Positions 1 to 8,057 of a stretch of DNA of 64,000 nt are shown here, in pieces. How positions within the stretch are numbered: the stretch's first letter is position 1; each line of letters opens with the position of its first letter. The stretch is from DASXUX01 sp036504595. GTDB taxonomy: Bacteria; Planctomycetota; SZUA-567; H5-PLA8. The DNA lies in contig DASXUX010000004.1 of assembly GCA_036504595.1 (NCBI GenBank), forward strand, positions 105,646 to 169,645. The letters run 5' to 3'. The notes under the pieces were generated by a model. The model saw only the letters and a list, made by a program, of their open reading frames with translations, ran no database searches and was not told where the DNA came from. A program made the position numbers and the translations under genes.

Positions 1-519
1 TTCCGCGAGGATCTCTTTTACCGGTTGAATGTGCTCTCGATCAGTTTGCCCAAGCTCTGTCAGCGGGGCTCGGATGTCACTCTGTTGCTGAAACATTATC
101 TGCGCGATGCAGCGCTCCGCAGTGGCCGCGCCCGGATGGAGTTTTCGGACGACGCCATGGCGGCCCTGCAGCAGTACCGTTGGCCGGGGAACGTGCGCGA
201 ACTGCGCAACCTGACCGAGCGCCTCGCCGTGCTGTGCCCGCACGAGATCGTTGGCGTGCCCGACCTGCCGGCCGAATGCCGAGTCGGAAGCGCTGAGGTT
301 TCGGATGCAGTGCCAGCGGAAGCGAGTTCCGAGCAGCCTGTTGCCGCTCCGGCGCGATCAGCCGCGCTCGATCCATTGGCGCCGCTGGCCGACGTGGAGA
401 AGCAGCACATTTTGCGCGCGCTTCAGGCGTGCGACAGCAACAAGAAGCTTGCGGCCGAACGGCTGGGGATCGATCGCAGCACGCTGTACGCGAAGCTGCG
501 TGCGTACGGCTTGGCGTAA
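1..519 (+). CDS. Sigma-54-dependent transcriptional activator, C-terminal part (cut by window edge)
   Basis: The frame is open from base 1, so the gene begins outside the window. The first residues, FREDLFYRLNVL, are the conserved end of the AAA+ sigma-54 interaction domain, and WPGNVRELRN near residue 60 is the other family signature. An Ala/Pro-rich linker follows (about residues 95-120). The last 45 residues form a Fis-type helix-turn-helix (LAAERLGIDRSTLYAKLRAYG). Such proteins bind upstream of sigma-54 promoters and use ATP to open the complex. Any receiver or sensor domain would lie in the missing part, so the signal is unknown. Family assignment is secure; target genes cannot be read from here. 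Confidence 0.93.
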   Translation, partial: FREDLFYRLNVLSISLPKLCQRGSDVTLLLKHYLRDAALRSGRARMEFSDDAMAALQQYRWPGNVRELRNLTERLAVLCPHEIVGVPDLPAECRVGSAEVSDAVPAEASSEQPVAAPARSAALDPLAPLADVEKQHILRALQACDSNKKLAAERLGIDRSTLYAKLRAYGLA

Positions 520-585
520 CCGCCGTGCCGCTGGTGTCGTCGTCGGCCAATCCGTTGCCGACGGGGAAATCGGATGACATGGAGG

Positions 586-591
586 TATAAT
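586..591 (+). promoter_or_regulatory. Possible -10 box upstream of hicAB
   Basis: A perfect TATAAT lies just before hicA. No good -35 hexamer is seen at the usual spacing, and the box overlaps the likely hicA start, so it may be chance. If used, transcription would begin near 598 and the first available start would be the TTG at 608. Confidence 0.25.
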
Positions 592-784
592 AAAGACGCG
601 GGACGTCTTGAAACGTCTACACGAAGACGGCTGGGTGGTGGTGCGTATGCGTGGCAGCCACAGGCAACTGCAACATCCAGTCAAGATAGGCACGGTAACG
701 GTAGCAGGCCATCCGAACGATGATCTGCATCCAGGCACGCTCAAGAGCATTTGGCGGCAGGCGCAACTCGAGGAACAACGATGA
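590..784 (+). CDS. hicA: HicA-type mRNA interferase toxin
   Basis: The frame encodes KTRDVLKRLHEDGW, then RMRGSHRQLQHP and a GTLKSIWRQA end. This matches the double-stranded-RNA-binding-like HicA fold, with the catalytic His in the G-S-H motif. HicA toxins cleave mRNA and are neutralised by HicB. The stop overlaps the hicB start (ATGA), so the genes are coupled. The start is odd: alignment to the family puts the first residue at an ATA codon (590), just after a GGAGGT ribosome-binding sequence (581-586). The only alternative is TTG at 608, which would drop six conserved residues. Family call is firm; start is uncertain. Confidence 0.8.
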   Translation: MKTRDVLKRLHEDGWVVVRMRGSHRQLQHPVKIGTVTVAGHPNDDLHPGTLKSIWRQAQLEEQR

Positions 785-990
785 AGGCATACACCGTCAT
801 CTACGAACGCGGCAAACGGAATTGGTCGGCGTATGTACCAGACCTGCCTGGTTGTGTGGCCACAGGGAAAACGAGGCAGGAGACAGCAAGGCGGATGCGG
901 GAGGCGATCGCATTTCACTTGGAAGGCATGCGTTTGCATAAAGAGCGGATTCCTGCACCCAATGCCCTGGCAGGAACCGTGTGCGTTTGA
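781..990 (+). CDS. hicB: HicB-type antitoxin
   Basis: This 69-residue protein begins at the ATG that overlaps the hicA stop. It has the HicB pattern: a beta strand (AYTVIYER), WSAYVPDLPGCVATG, then a helix with ETARRMREAIAFHLEGM. This is the partial RNase H-like fold that binds and blocks HicA. It is short and lacks the C-terminal DNA-binding domain of longer HicB proteins, so autoregulation through this protein is not obvious. Confidence 0.88.
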   Translation: MKAYTVIYERGKRNWSAYVPDLPGCVATGKTRQETARRMREAIAFHLEGMRLHKERIPAPNALAGTVCV

Positions 991-1147
991 AGGTGCGCCC
1001 GCGCAACGCGCATGGCGGCGGCATTCCGCGTCTGGCTGATGGCGCGCTGAGTCGCGCGATAAAGCATTCATGCAGTAACAATCAAGAAGTTTCCTGGCTG
1101 CGGGGTACTCTGTCAGAGAACCAGCGCGACTTTTCGGAGGGGAAGCA

Positions 1148-2497
1148 ATGGGCCATTCCACTAAAACGCGGCGGCAGTTCTTGAAAGCGGCGGGCGCCGC
1201 GGCAGCGTTCACGATCATCCCGCGGCATGTGCTCGGCGGCCCCGGCGAGAAGGCCCCCAGCGACAAGCTGAACATCGCTTGCATCGGCCTGGGCTGGCCG
1301 GGGCGCAAGGACACGGATGCCGTCGCTCCAGCCGACAACATCGTGGCGCTGTGCGATGTGGACACGTCGCGCGAAGCGGAATGGCGCAAGAAATATCCCA
1401 AGGCGCAGCAGTTCCAGGATTACCGCAAGATGTTCGACGCGATGGACAAGGGCATCGATGCCGTGATCGTCGCCACGCCCGACCACACGCACGCGGTGCT
1501 GTGCATGGCCGCGATCAAGCGCGGCAAGCACGTGTACTGCGAAAAGCCGCTGGCGCATTCCATCGGCGAAGTGCGCGCGTTGATGAAAGCCGCTCAGGAG
1601 AAGAAGGTCATCACGCAGCTCGGCAACCAGGGGCATTCCTCGGACAGCATTCGCCTGTTCTGCGAATGGGTGCTGGACGGTGCGATCGGAGATGTCCATA
1701 CCGTCCACGCCGGCGCTCGGCCCGTGAACAGTGGTATTGACCGCTTGAAAGAGATCAAGCAGCCCGTGCCCGTGCCGGCGAATCTCGATTGGGACCTGTG
1801 GTTGGGGCCGGCGGCGGAGCGGCCGTACCATCCGGCGTACTTGCCTGAGACGTGGCGTGGCTGGGTGCCGTTCGGCAATGGGACGATGGGCGATTGGGGC
1901 TGCCACGTGCTCGATCCCGTGTTTTGGGCGCTGGACTTGGGTGCGCCTGCGGTCATCACGGCCGAACCGAAAAATTACGATCCGAAGTTGCAGGCCGATG
2001 TCTTCCCAAAAGGCGACATCATCACGTTCGAATTCCCCGCCAAGGACAAGCGCCCGGCAGTGACCATCAAGTGGCACAGTGGCACGGAGGCCATCCCGCG
2101 CCCGAAGGAACTGGAACCCGAACGCAAGCCCGTGGACACCGGCGCGGTCGTCTACGGCACCAAAGGCACGATCATGTACGGTTCGCACGGTGCCGGCGGA
2201 GTGCGCATCATTCCTGAACAGTTGATGAAGACCTACAAGCGCCCCGAGCCCAGCATTCCGCGCGTCCCCGGCGGCGGCCACGAACAGGATTGGATCACAG
2301 CGATCAAGTCCGGCAAGAAAGCCGGTTCCGATTTCAGCTACGGCGGCCCGTTGACCGAAATCGGACTCCTGGGCGTGATCGGCCTGAAGTTCCCCGGCCA
2401 GCGGCTGGACTGGGACGCCGCGAACGCCACGTTCAACAACTTCACCGACGCGAACCAATATGTGAATCCCCCGTACCGCGAAGGGTGGAAGCTGTAA
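1148..2497 (+). CDS. Gfo/Idh/MocA-family oxidoreductase with Tat signal
   Basis: This 449-residue protein starts with a twin-arginine signal (TRRQFLKAAG, then an Ala-rich stretch and PRHVLGG). A Rossmann domain follows (NIACIGLGWPG, then VALCDVD) and the family signature CEKPLAHS near residue 130. The C-terminal half matches the usual Gfo/Idh/MocA substrate-binding domain. The enzymes use NAD(P) to oxidise or reduce sugars and cyclitols; exported versions are numerous in Planctomycetota and relatives. The start is supported by GGAGGGG at 1136-1142. The substrate cannot be told. A second, divergent member lies at 15.1 kb. Confidence 0.93.
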   Translation: MGHSTKTRRQFLKAAGAAAAFTIIPRHVLGGPGEKAPSDKLNIACIGLGWPGRKDTDAVAPADNIVALCDVDTSREAEWRKKYPKAQQFQDYRKMFDAMDKGIDAVIVATPDHTHAVLCMAAIKRGKHVYCEKPLAHSIGEVRALMKAAQEKKVITQLGNQGHSSDSIRLFCEWVLDGAIGDVHTVHAGARPVNSGIDRLKEIKQPVPVPANLDWDLWLGPAAERPYHPAYLPETWRGWVPFGNGTMGDWGCHVLDPVFWALDLGAPAVITAEPKNYDPKLQADVFPKGDIITFEFPAKDKRPAVTIKWHSGTEAIPRPKELEPERKPVDTGAVVYGTKGTIMYGSHGAGGVRIIPEQLMKTYKRPEPSIPRVPGGGHEQDWITAIKSGKKAGSDFSYGGPLTEIGLLGVIGLKFPGQRLDWDAANATFNNFTDANQYVNPPYREGWKL

Positions 2498-2498
2498 T

Positions 2499-2537
2499 TG
2501 CGGAATGCGGATATCGGATTGCGGATTCAACGGATTG
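2499..2537 (+). repeat. Heptamer-type short tandem repeat
   Basis: About five imperfect 7-bp units of the form GCGGAAT / GCGGATA / TCGGATT lie in the spacer before the coiled-coil gene. The reverse-strand version of the same units occurs at 15007-15050. Confidence 0.75.
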
Positions 2538-2551
2538 AAAGGGGAGACAAA

Positions 2552-3577
2552 ATGGCTGCAAAGGTGACGCCCACGCGCGCGAAGAAGACGAAAGCCGAAG
2601 TACAGGAGGAGTTCGAAAAGATTACCGAGGAAGTGGTTCGCGAGAAGGTCGAGTCGAGCCCAAAAGCCGAAGAGGTGATCAAGCGCGTCGAGGCCGAGGT
2701 GCGCGAGGCGGTGAAGGATGTCACCGTCGAGAGCATTGCGCAGAAAATGGCCGAACTCGGAGTCGAAGTCCCCAAGGCGCTCTCTGAGCTGTCCGCAAGA
2801 ATGGTTGCCGAAGCGGCGCTTCTGTCTTCGTTGGGGGAGGCTGTCTCGCTGGAGCGGAAGGAGATCGAGAGATTGCACAAGCTTGACGTCGCGGCGACGG
2901 CTCTCGATCAGTTGGTAGAATCGCACCAACAGAAGCAGGCGGCGTTTCAAACCGAGATGACCGATGCGCGCACGCGATGGGCACAGGAACAGGAAACGCG
3001 CGAGAGTGACCAGAAGGAGTTCGACGAGAATCTAAAGAAGCAGCGCGCACGCGAAAAGGAAGAGTACGAGTATCAGAAAGCTCTGGAACGCAAAAAGGAA
3101 GAGGACCAGCACGAGGAGGCGGTGCGGCTGGAACAGCGCAAGAACAAGGAACGGCAGGAGGCCTTGGAGAAATCCTGGCAAGTTCGCGAGGCGGCGCTGA
3201 AGGAAAGCGAGGGGGAACTGGCCGCGCTGAAGCAGGAGTCGGCGACGTTCCCGGAGCGCTTGAAGAAAGAGACCGACAGAGCTGTCGCCGACGCGCTGAA
3301 AGCCGTCGAGGCTCGCCACAAGCAGGAACTGCTGGTGCTGCAGAAGGATGCGGAGTCGGAGAAGCGGCTGGCGGAACTCAGAATCAAGTCTCTGGAGGAC
3401 ACTGTCGCGAGGCAGTACGCGCAGATCGAAGCGCTCGGCCAGCGCGTCGAAGAGGCCAAGCGCCAGGTTCAGGACATCGCCCTCAAAGCCATCGAAGGCG
3501 CCTCCGGAGCCAACGCGTTGTCTCACGTCAACAAGATTGCGATGGAGCAGGCCAAGACCCGCACGCCCCAGGCGTGA
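2552..3577 (+). CDS. Long coiled-coil protein of unknown function
   Basis: The start chosen is ATG 2552 after GGGGAG; the frame is open back to 2498, but that stretch is a short tandem repeat. The 341-residue product is dominated by charged heptads rich in Glu, Lys, Arg and Ala from about residue 10 to 320, with no signal peptide, membrane segment or enzymatic motif. It lies 54 bp after the oxidoreductase gene on the same strand and may be co-transcribed. The N-terminus (KVTPTRAKKTKAE) is basic. A cytoskeletal or scaffold role is possible but only inferred from the coiled coil. Confidence 0.75.
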   Translation: MAAKVTPTRAKKTKAEVQEEFEKITEEVVREKVESSPKAEEVIKRVEAEVREAVKDVTVESIAQKMAELGVEVPKALSELSARMVAEAALLSSLGEAVSLERKEIERLHKLDVAATALDQLVESHQQKQAAFQTEMTDARTRWAQEQETRESDQKEFDENLKKQRAREKEEYEYQKALERKKEEDQHEEAVRLEQRKNKERQEALEKSWQVREAALKESEGELAALKQESATFPERLKKETDRAVADALKAVEARHKQELLVLQKDAESEKRLAELRIKSLEDTVARQYAQIEALGQRVEEAKRQVQDIALKAIEGASGANALSHVNKIAMEQAKTRTPQA

Positions 3578-3686
3578 GGCCATTCTGTGTTGTGGCACGG
3601 GCAGCCTCTGTTAGCTGTTGGCTGCTCCTGCGGTGGGCGCAGAACCTTCGCCGCGCGAGGCGCGACCGTATCTCCTTGCGCCGCAA

Positions 3687-3998
3687 TCAACGATATGCGT
3701 TCTTTCGCGCTTCGACCGAGAGCATGTACACGATTCGTTCTGCCTCTCCAACGGTGTAGAAAACGCGGAATCCGCCAATCCGGTAGCGCCACATTGCCGG
3801 CGTATAACCGCGGAGCTTCTTAATACTCGGCCCGAAGAACGGCATCCTTCTGAATTGTGGATAAACGACGTCCATGAGTTTCCTGCGGATCGCGCCGGCC
3901 TCGCGATGGGGCAGCCTCGCCAGGCTGCGCGCGAACTCTTGGGTTTCGAAAATTCTGAACTCAGACGAAGCGCCCGCGCTTGGCCCTAGCATCGGCAA
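3687..3998 (-). CDS. RelE/ParE-family toxin
   Basis: The 103-residue frame has the RelE-superfamily layout: an N-terminal strand (FRIFETQEFARSLARLP), two helices, KKLRGYTPAMWRYRIGGFRVFYTV, and a final strand (RIVYMLSVEARKNAY). The R-x-R-I-G-x-x-R-V-x-Y core is typical. It overlaps the upstream antitoxin gene by about 38 bp if ATG 3998 is used; ATG 3992 is an equal alternative. RelE-type toxins cut ribosome-bound mRNA, while ParE types poison gyrase; which applies here is not visible. Confidence 0.82.
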   Translation of the reverse strand: MPMLGPSAGASSEFRIFETQEFARSLARLPHREAGAIRRKLMDVVYPQFRRMPFFGPSIKKLRGYTPAMWRYRIGGFRVFYTVGEAERIVYMLSVEARKNAYR

Positions 3999-4200
3999 CC
4001 CCTCGCTTGAGACTCCGGTTTAGTGCGGTGTTCGCCCCGATCTCCGCCATCTCGTACTCGTCCACGTATTCCGTTTCGTCGAGATAGCGCAGCGCGGCAG
4101 TTTCGATGAAGTTCGATAGCGGCCGGTTGTCCCGCTGCGCGCACAGCCGCAGCCGCTCATACACACTGGCATCCAGCCGCAGCGTCACAGTTCTCGACAT
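3961..4200 (-). CDS. Ribbon-helix-helix antitoxin
   Basis: ATG 4200 is chosen because GGAGGA lies just upstream, although the frame is open to 4224. The 79-residue protein starts with a beta strand and RHH helices (TVTLRLDASVYERLRLCA, then SNFIETAALRYL) as in CopG/Arc repressors. An acidic toxin-binding tail follows (DETEYVDEYEM). It is first in the operon and overlaps the RelE-type toxin gene, the usual arrangement for an autoregulated pair. Confidence 0.82.
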   Translation of the reverse strand: MSRTVTLRLDASVYERLRLCAQRDNRPLSNFIETAALRYLDETEYVDEYEMAEIGANTALNRSLKRGVADARAKRGRFV

Positions 4201-4272
4201 CGTGTTCCTCCCCGCAGCACTCAATGTACACGGATAGAATACAATAGAATACGTTGGAAGTCAAATCAATCG

Positions 4273-4295
4273 CACGGCTGGACAAGCCAGCCGTG
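4273..4295. terminator. Perfect 9-bp palindrome after the exopolysaccharide operon
   Basis: CACGGCTGG and CCAGCCGTG pair around ACAAG, between the last gene of the minus-strand polysaccharide operon and the antitoxin gene. It could end transcription of the operon, although no T-run follows. A similar small palindrome sits at 26581-26596, so it may instead be a member of a dispersed repeat family. Confidence 0.5.
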
Positions 4296-4302
4296 GCACG
4301 CT

Positions 4303-6576
4303 TTACGGTTCTCGCATGCAATACAGATACTCTTCGCCCTTCAGGAATAAGTCCTTTCCGTTGAACACCGGCGAGGTGTAGAACGCTTCCTGCTTGCAGG
4401 CATTGCCGCTCCACGTTGACGGGCTGATGTTCTCCAGGATATTTCGGCCGAGCTCTTCGTATAAAGGTCCGGGCTTCAGAATAATCGTGTAGCCGGAGTT
4501 GTCGGTGAGGTAGACGTTTTTGCCACCTAGCGTCGGACTGGCAGCGGCGCCATACAGAAATCGATCGTAGCGGCAGTACCAGTCGAGCCAGCGGCGATAG
4601 ACGCTCTTGCGCGCGGCTACGTCCACCGCCATCAACCCGCCGCTCATGTCCATCGCGTACACGATTCCGTCTAGATACAGCGGCGAGGCGACCCAGAATG
4701 TAACCCCGCGCAACGGCACGTGGTCCTGCTGCCAGTCCAATTCAAAAAGCTGTTTGATCGCGGGCTTGCCGTTCGTGTCAGCCGGAAGTTGGTACGCGGT
4801 GAAGGCGGTGTTTGCTTCCGTCCAACCTTTGAACCGGCCGGGAACGTAAAGAACACCGTTCTCAACAATGGGTGTATCTACTCCAAAGAGATTCGTGTCG
4901 TTGGCGGCGATTTTTGTGCCATCGGACGCACGGTAAAGCGTCAGGAAGCGTCCGCCGCCGCGCGTGAGTATGGCCGGCTCCTGCCCGATGCGGACGACCT
5001 GCGGCGAGCCGCCGTCCACTTCGTCGCACGGCTGCTTCCAGAGGACTTTGCCATTGGCGGCATCGAAGGCCACCAGCCATTTGCAGGCGGCGTAAACGAG
5101 TTTGTTATCAACCAGCAGCGGTGACGTGTGCAGCCCATGCTCCGCCGCGCCAAACGCTTCGTGGTAACTCCAGATGCGCTTGCCCGAGAGATCGAAGCAG
5201 CAGACGACGCTCGCGCCTGGGCCTTTCATGCCGCCGCCGCACGCCCAGTAGACGCGCGTGCCATCGCTGCACGGCGCCGCGTTGCTGGAGGCCACTTCAT
5301 TGCCCGACATCGGCGGAAAGCGTTTGCGGTCGGCGGTCTGAAATGCCTTGTGCAGCTTAATCTCCAAGTCCGTTTTCGTTTTCAGCAATTTGTCGAGCTC
5401 GCTCTGCTGCGTCGTGGACATCCCTTGCGCGGAAACCGCGCCGTTGATGGCTGCCGTCGCGTCTTGGTTGAGTTTCTCCAGTTGCGCGGCCAGCGGTTCG
5501 ATCGTTTCTTTGAAAGGCGCTCGGTCCTCGGGGCTCAAAGCGTCCCATGGCGTGTTCGAGCGTATCCAAAGGACTTTGCCGTCGGCTTTGCTCACGCACA
5601 TCAGATCAGAAATCGCTGAGCCGAATACGATGTTGTCCCCGACGACAATGGGCTGCGACATGCTGCGGCCCGTGACGCGCGTCATCCAGGCGATGTTCTT
5701 GGTTTCATAGCTGGCCGGCAGGATCGGAGAAAGATACGCGACGCAGCGCCAGCGGCTGACGACCTCATGGCCCGGCGTCCACGCATCGGCGCCGCTCGCG
5801 ACTTTGATCAGCAGGCGATTCCAGCCTTGTGCGAGAGTGACTTCGATTTCTTTCTTGTCCCAGACGTTCTTGTTGGTCTCAACGGCCACCTTCAGCGGTT
5901 CACCGTTGAGCCAAGCTTTGGCGCCGGCTCCCCAGTTCAGGTTCGTCAAGCTGGCCTTGCCGCCGTTGGGCGCGTGAATGTACGTGTGCGCGTAAGCGAC
6001 CTTGTGGTCAAAATCGCCTTCAACCTTGAAGTTGAGTTTCTCGTCGCGCGAAAACTTGCCGAACGCATAGACGAAATCGACATTCAGATGCCTGCACATG
6101 CCGCCGTTGTGAATGTGCGTGGTCTGCGTCTCCATGCTGGCGCGCAGAAACTTCCACGCAACTTCGCCCGTCTTGTCGCCTTCGTTGGGTTGGATGGAAG
6201 TCTCGCCGCCAAGAAAATCCTTTTCGAGGCCCTCCTTAAGATCGGTGGCATTAAAAGGCCCGGCCACCAGCCACTCTTTGATCGCGAAGTATTCGAGCGA
6301 CACCGCCTCCTTGCCGGTAGCGCCAGCGTCCCTGCCGGCCGGCTTTCGAGCCTGGTACTTCAGCTCGGACGTGACGCCCTTGACGCGGCGGCTCCATTGG
6401 AGCGGCGGCGTCGCGCCCGGATACCTGCCCGTCCAGTCGCCGCGCCATCCAATGGGGTGTTCAGGGGACGCGGAGAAGGTGGAAGATCCGAGCGGGGCGT
6501 TGGCTTCGGCGGTCAGACCACATGCGCACAGCTCTATCGCAGCCAGCAGAATTACGAAGTTGGCGGTCCTAATCAT
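4303..6576 (-). CDS. Secreted PQQ-like beta-propeller protein
   Basis: ATG 6576 is chosen: GAGGTG lies upstream and a signal peptide follows (MIRTANFVILLAAIELCACG). The 757-residue protein has a beta-sandwich-like N-terminal half (to about residue 330). Outer-propeller repeats of the PQQ-enzyme type follow, with blades such as CVSKADGKVLW, CCFDLSGKRIW and VAFDAANGKVLW. No dehydrogenase active site is evident, so a structural or binding role outside the cytoplasm is more likely than catalysis. It is the last gene of the polysaccharide operon. Residues 78-88 are encoded by a palindromic repeat also found in two unrelated genes. Confidence 0.85.
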   Translation of the reverse strand: MIRTANFVILLAAIELCACGLTAEANAPLGSSTFSASPEHPIGWRGDWTGRYPGATPPLQWSRRVKGVTSELKYQARKPAGRDAGATGKEAVSLEYFAIKEWLVAGPFNATDLKEGLEKDFLGGETSIQPNEGDKTGEVAWKFLRASMETQTTHIHNGGMCRHLNVDFVYAFGKFSRDEKLNFKVEGDFDHKVAYAHTYIHAPNGGKASLTNLNWGAGAKAWLNGEPLKVAVETNKNVWDKKEIEVTLAQGWNRLLIKVASGADAWTPGHEVVSRWRCVAYLSPILPASYETKNIAWMTRVTGRSMSQPIVVGDNIVFGSAISDLMCVSKADGKVLWIRSNTPWDALSPEDRAPFKETIEPLAAQLEKLNQDATAAINGAVSAQGMSTTQQSELDKLLKTKTDLEIKLHKAFQTADRKRFPPMSGNEVASSNAAPCSDGTRVYWACGGGMKGPGASVVCCFDLSGKRIWSYHEAFGAAEHGLHTSPLLVDNKLVYAACKWLVAFDAANGKVLWKQPCDEVDGGSPQVVRIGQEPAILTRGGGRFLTLYRASDGTKIAANDTNLFGVDTPIVENGVLYVPGRFKGWTEANTAFTAYQLPADTNGKPAIKQLFELDWQQDHVPLRGVTFWVASPLYLDGIVYAMDMSGGLMAVDVAARKSVYRRWLDWYCRYDRFLYGAAASPTLGGKNVYLTDNSGYTIILKPGPLYEELGRNILENISPSTWSGNACKQEAFYTSPVFNGKDLFLKGEEYLYCMREP
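6314..6343. repeat. In-frame GC-rich palindromic element (copy 1)
   Basis: The plus strand reads GGTAGCGCCAGCGTCCCTG followed by CCGGCCGGC. Inside the minus-strand PQQ-like gene it encodes AGRDAGAT. The same element on the sense strand encodes ASLPA in the genes at 16.9 and 26.0 kb. Confidence 0.75.
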
Positions 6577-6675
6577 GGCGCAGGCACCTCGTTGGAACTT
6601 ACGGAGTATCTCGCATGCGAAATTCTCGTGGATTTTTGCCGGGACCGCAAGACGCCCTCGCCGCAGGAATCTCAC

Positions 6676-7995
6676 TTACAACAGCCTTTCCGACACAATC
6701 ACCAGATCCCCGTCTTCCAGGTCCAGATCCTGAGCCGTCCCTTCTTTCGCGATAACGCTTACGTCCACGCGCTGCGGCTTGTTCGGCTCCGCCGCGCGAA
6801 TCACCGTCACGGCCGATTGCTTTGCGAAATCAGCGAACCCGCCCGCCAGCGCCAGCGCCCGCGTCAGCTTCATTTTGTCACCTTGCAGCGGATACACCCC
6901 CGGAGCCCTCACGCGCCCTAGCACTGAGACCCCTCCGGCGCTGGAGGCCACCACGATGTCGCCGTTCTGAAGAATCGGATCGACGGCCGCCGGTCCTTCC
7001 GGCGCTGAAGGCCGCTGCTCTTTCGTCGCGCGCGTCGAAATGTCGAGATTGACCGACAGCACTTCGCGTGAGCCATCTTTCGCGGTGCGGATGATCCGCA
7101 CATCCCTCCGGTTGGCCGCCGCCTTCAGTCCGCCCGAACCGAAGAGCACTCGCGTCAGCGTCGCCGGCTGCCCGAAGGGAATACCCAGCTCGCGCCGGCT
7201 GAACGAACCCCCTTTGGCGACCTCGCCCGCGACGATAAATACATCGCCGCGCGGAATCGTGACCACCGCCCCCGGTTGCAGCAGCGGCCCCAGGTCGGTA
7301 TTCCCCGGCATGCTGAACCGAGACGCGTTGAACGTCACGGATACCGCCTTGCCTTCGAGCGTCGTCTGAACGATCTCGATCTGTGTTGGGTCAGCGTCCG
7401 GCAGCAAGCCTTCCGCCGCGGCCAACGCGCCCGCCAGGCTCAGGCTGGATCCCGGCGGCACCACGATGGCCTGCGGCTTCTTGATCTCGCCATCGACATA
7501 CACTTTGTGCGGCGGAATCTCCAACAGGGCCAGCGCGGCGTAGATCTGCCGTGCCGGTGATTGCTTCGTCAATTCCTCGTTGATCAGCTTCTGCGCTTCG
7601 GTGAGCGTCTTCCCCTTTAAGTTGATCGTGTTGCCCGTCGGCAACGATATCCATCCGTCCGCCAGCACAAGCTGTTCGATCGACTCGCCCACCGCCGCCG
7701 GCACGAACAACTTCACCCGCTCCCCACCCCGAAAACGATAGGCATCCGCCGCTTCTTGAGCGACAGCGCCGGCGGCGAACGTGAGAACGAGTAGGCAGTA
7801 GGCAGCGGCAGTAAGCAGGAACGGATTGTTGCGGAGACGCGGACATGGCGGTGCGTGCAAGCCCTCAAGGCATGTATTAGGCGAAGCACATTCCTTGCGT
7901 CTCTGCTTCTGGCTAATGTCGCGGCGACCGCACGCCAAGAGCCAAGAGCCAAGAGGCAGGATCGAACGATTGCCACCCTGCCAGTGACTTTGCAT
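6676..7995 (-). CDS. Polysaccharide export protein (Wza-like, SLBB domains)
   Basis: A signal peptide-like segment (NPFLLTAAAYCLLVLTFAAG) is followed by a poly-export domain (YRFRGGERVKLFVP to NEELTKQ). At least two SLBB domains come next (VYVDGEIKKPQAIVV; VFIVAGEVAKGGSFSRR; VSVLGRVRAPGVYPL). These proteins form the periplasmic/outer-membrane channel for exported polysaccharide and work with the Wzc-type kinase encoded upstream. The start is uncertain: ATG 7995 and ATG 8034 lie in repeat-rich DNA, while TTG 7860 would give a compact signal peptide. Part of the signal peptide is encoded by a short tandem repeat (7791-7819). Confidence 0.88.
   Translation of the reverse strand: MQSHWQGGNRSILPLGSWLLACGRRDISQKQRRKECASPNTCLEGLHAPPCPRLRNNPFLLTAAAYCLLVLTFAAGAVAQEAADAYRFRGGERVKLFVPAAVGESIEQLVLADGWISLPTGNTINLKGKTLTEAQKLINEELTKQSPARQIYAALALLEIPPHKVYVDGEIKKPQAIVVPPGSSLSLAGALAAAEGLLPDADPTQIEIVQTTLEGKAVSVTFNASRFSMPGNTDLGPLLQPGAVVTIPRGDVFIVAGEVAKGGSFSRRELGIPFGQPATLTRVLFGSGGLKAAANRRDVRIIRTAKDGSREVLSVNLDISTRATKEQRPSAPEGPAAVDPILQNGDIVVASSAGGVSVLGRVRAPGVYPLQGDKMKLTRALALAGGFADFAKQSAVTVIRAAEPNKPQRVDVSVIAKEGTAQDLDLEDGDLVIVSERLL
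7791..7819. repeat. Short tandem repeat inside the export-protein signal sequence
   Basis: Units of GTAGGCA / GTAGGCA / GCGGCA / GTAAGCA. On the minus strand they encode the hydrophobic LLTAAAYCLL part of the signal peptide. Confidence 0.75.
7934..7957. repeat. Short tandem repeat (CCAAGAG units)
   Basis: Three adjacent CCAAGAG heptamers in the spacer between the barrel and export-protein genes. The same heptamer recurs at 16453-16489. Confidence 0.8.
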
Positions 7996-8057
7996 ACGCA
8001 CACCTGTCGATCTGCCACGTCCGTCCCCGCTCATCTGCCGCCCCTCTATACAGTCAT

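Noticed and set aside
1082..2950. A 622-codon open frame on the minus strand
   Set aside because: It runs antisense to the Gfo/Idh/MocA gene and the coiled-coil gene; its residue pattern is the usual His/Arg/Leu-rich shadow of high-GC coding DNA.
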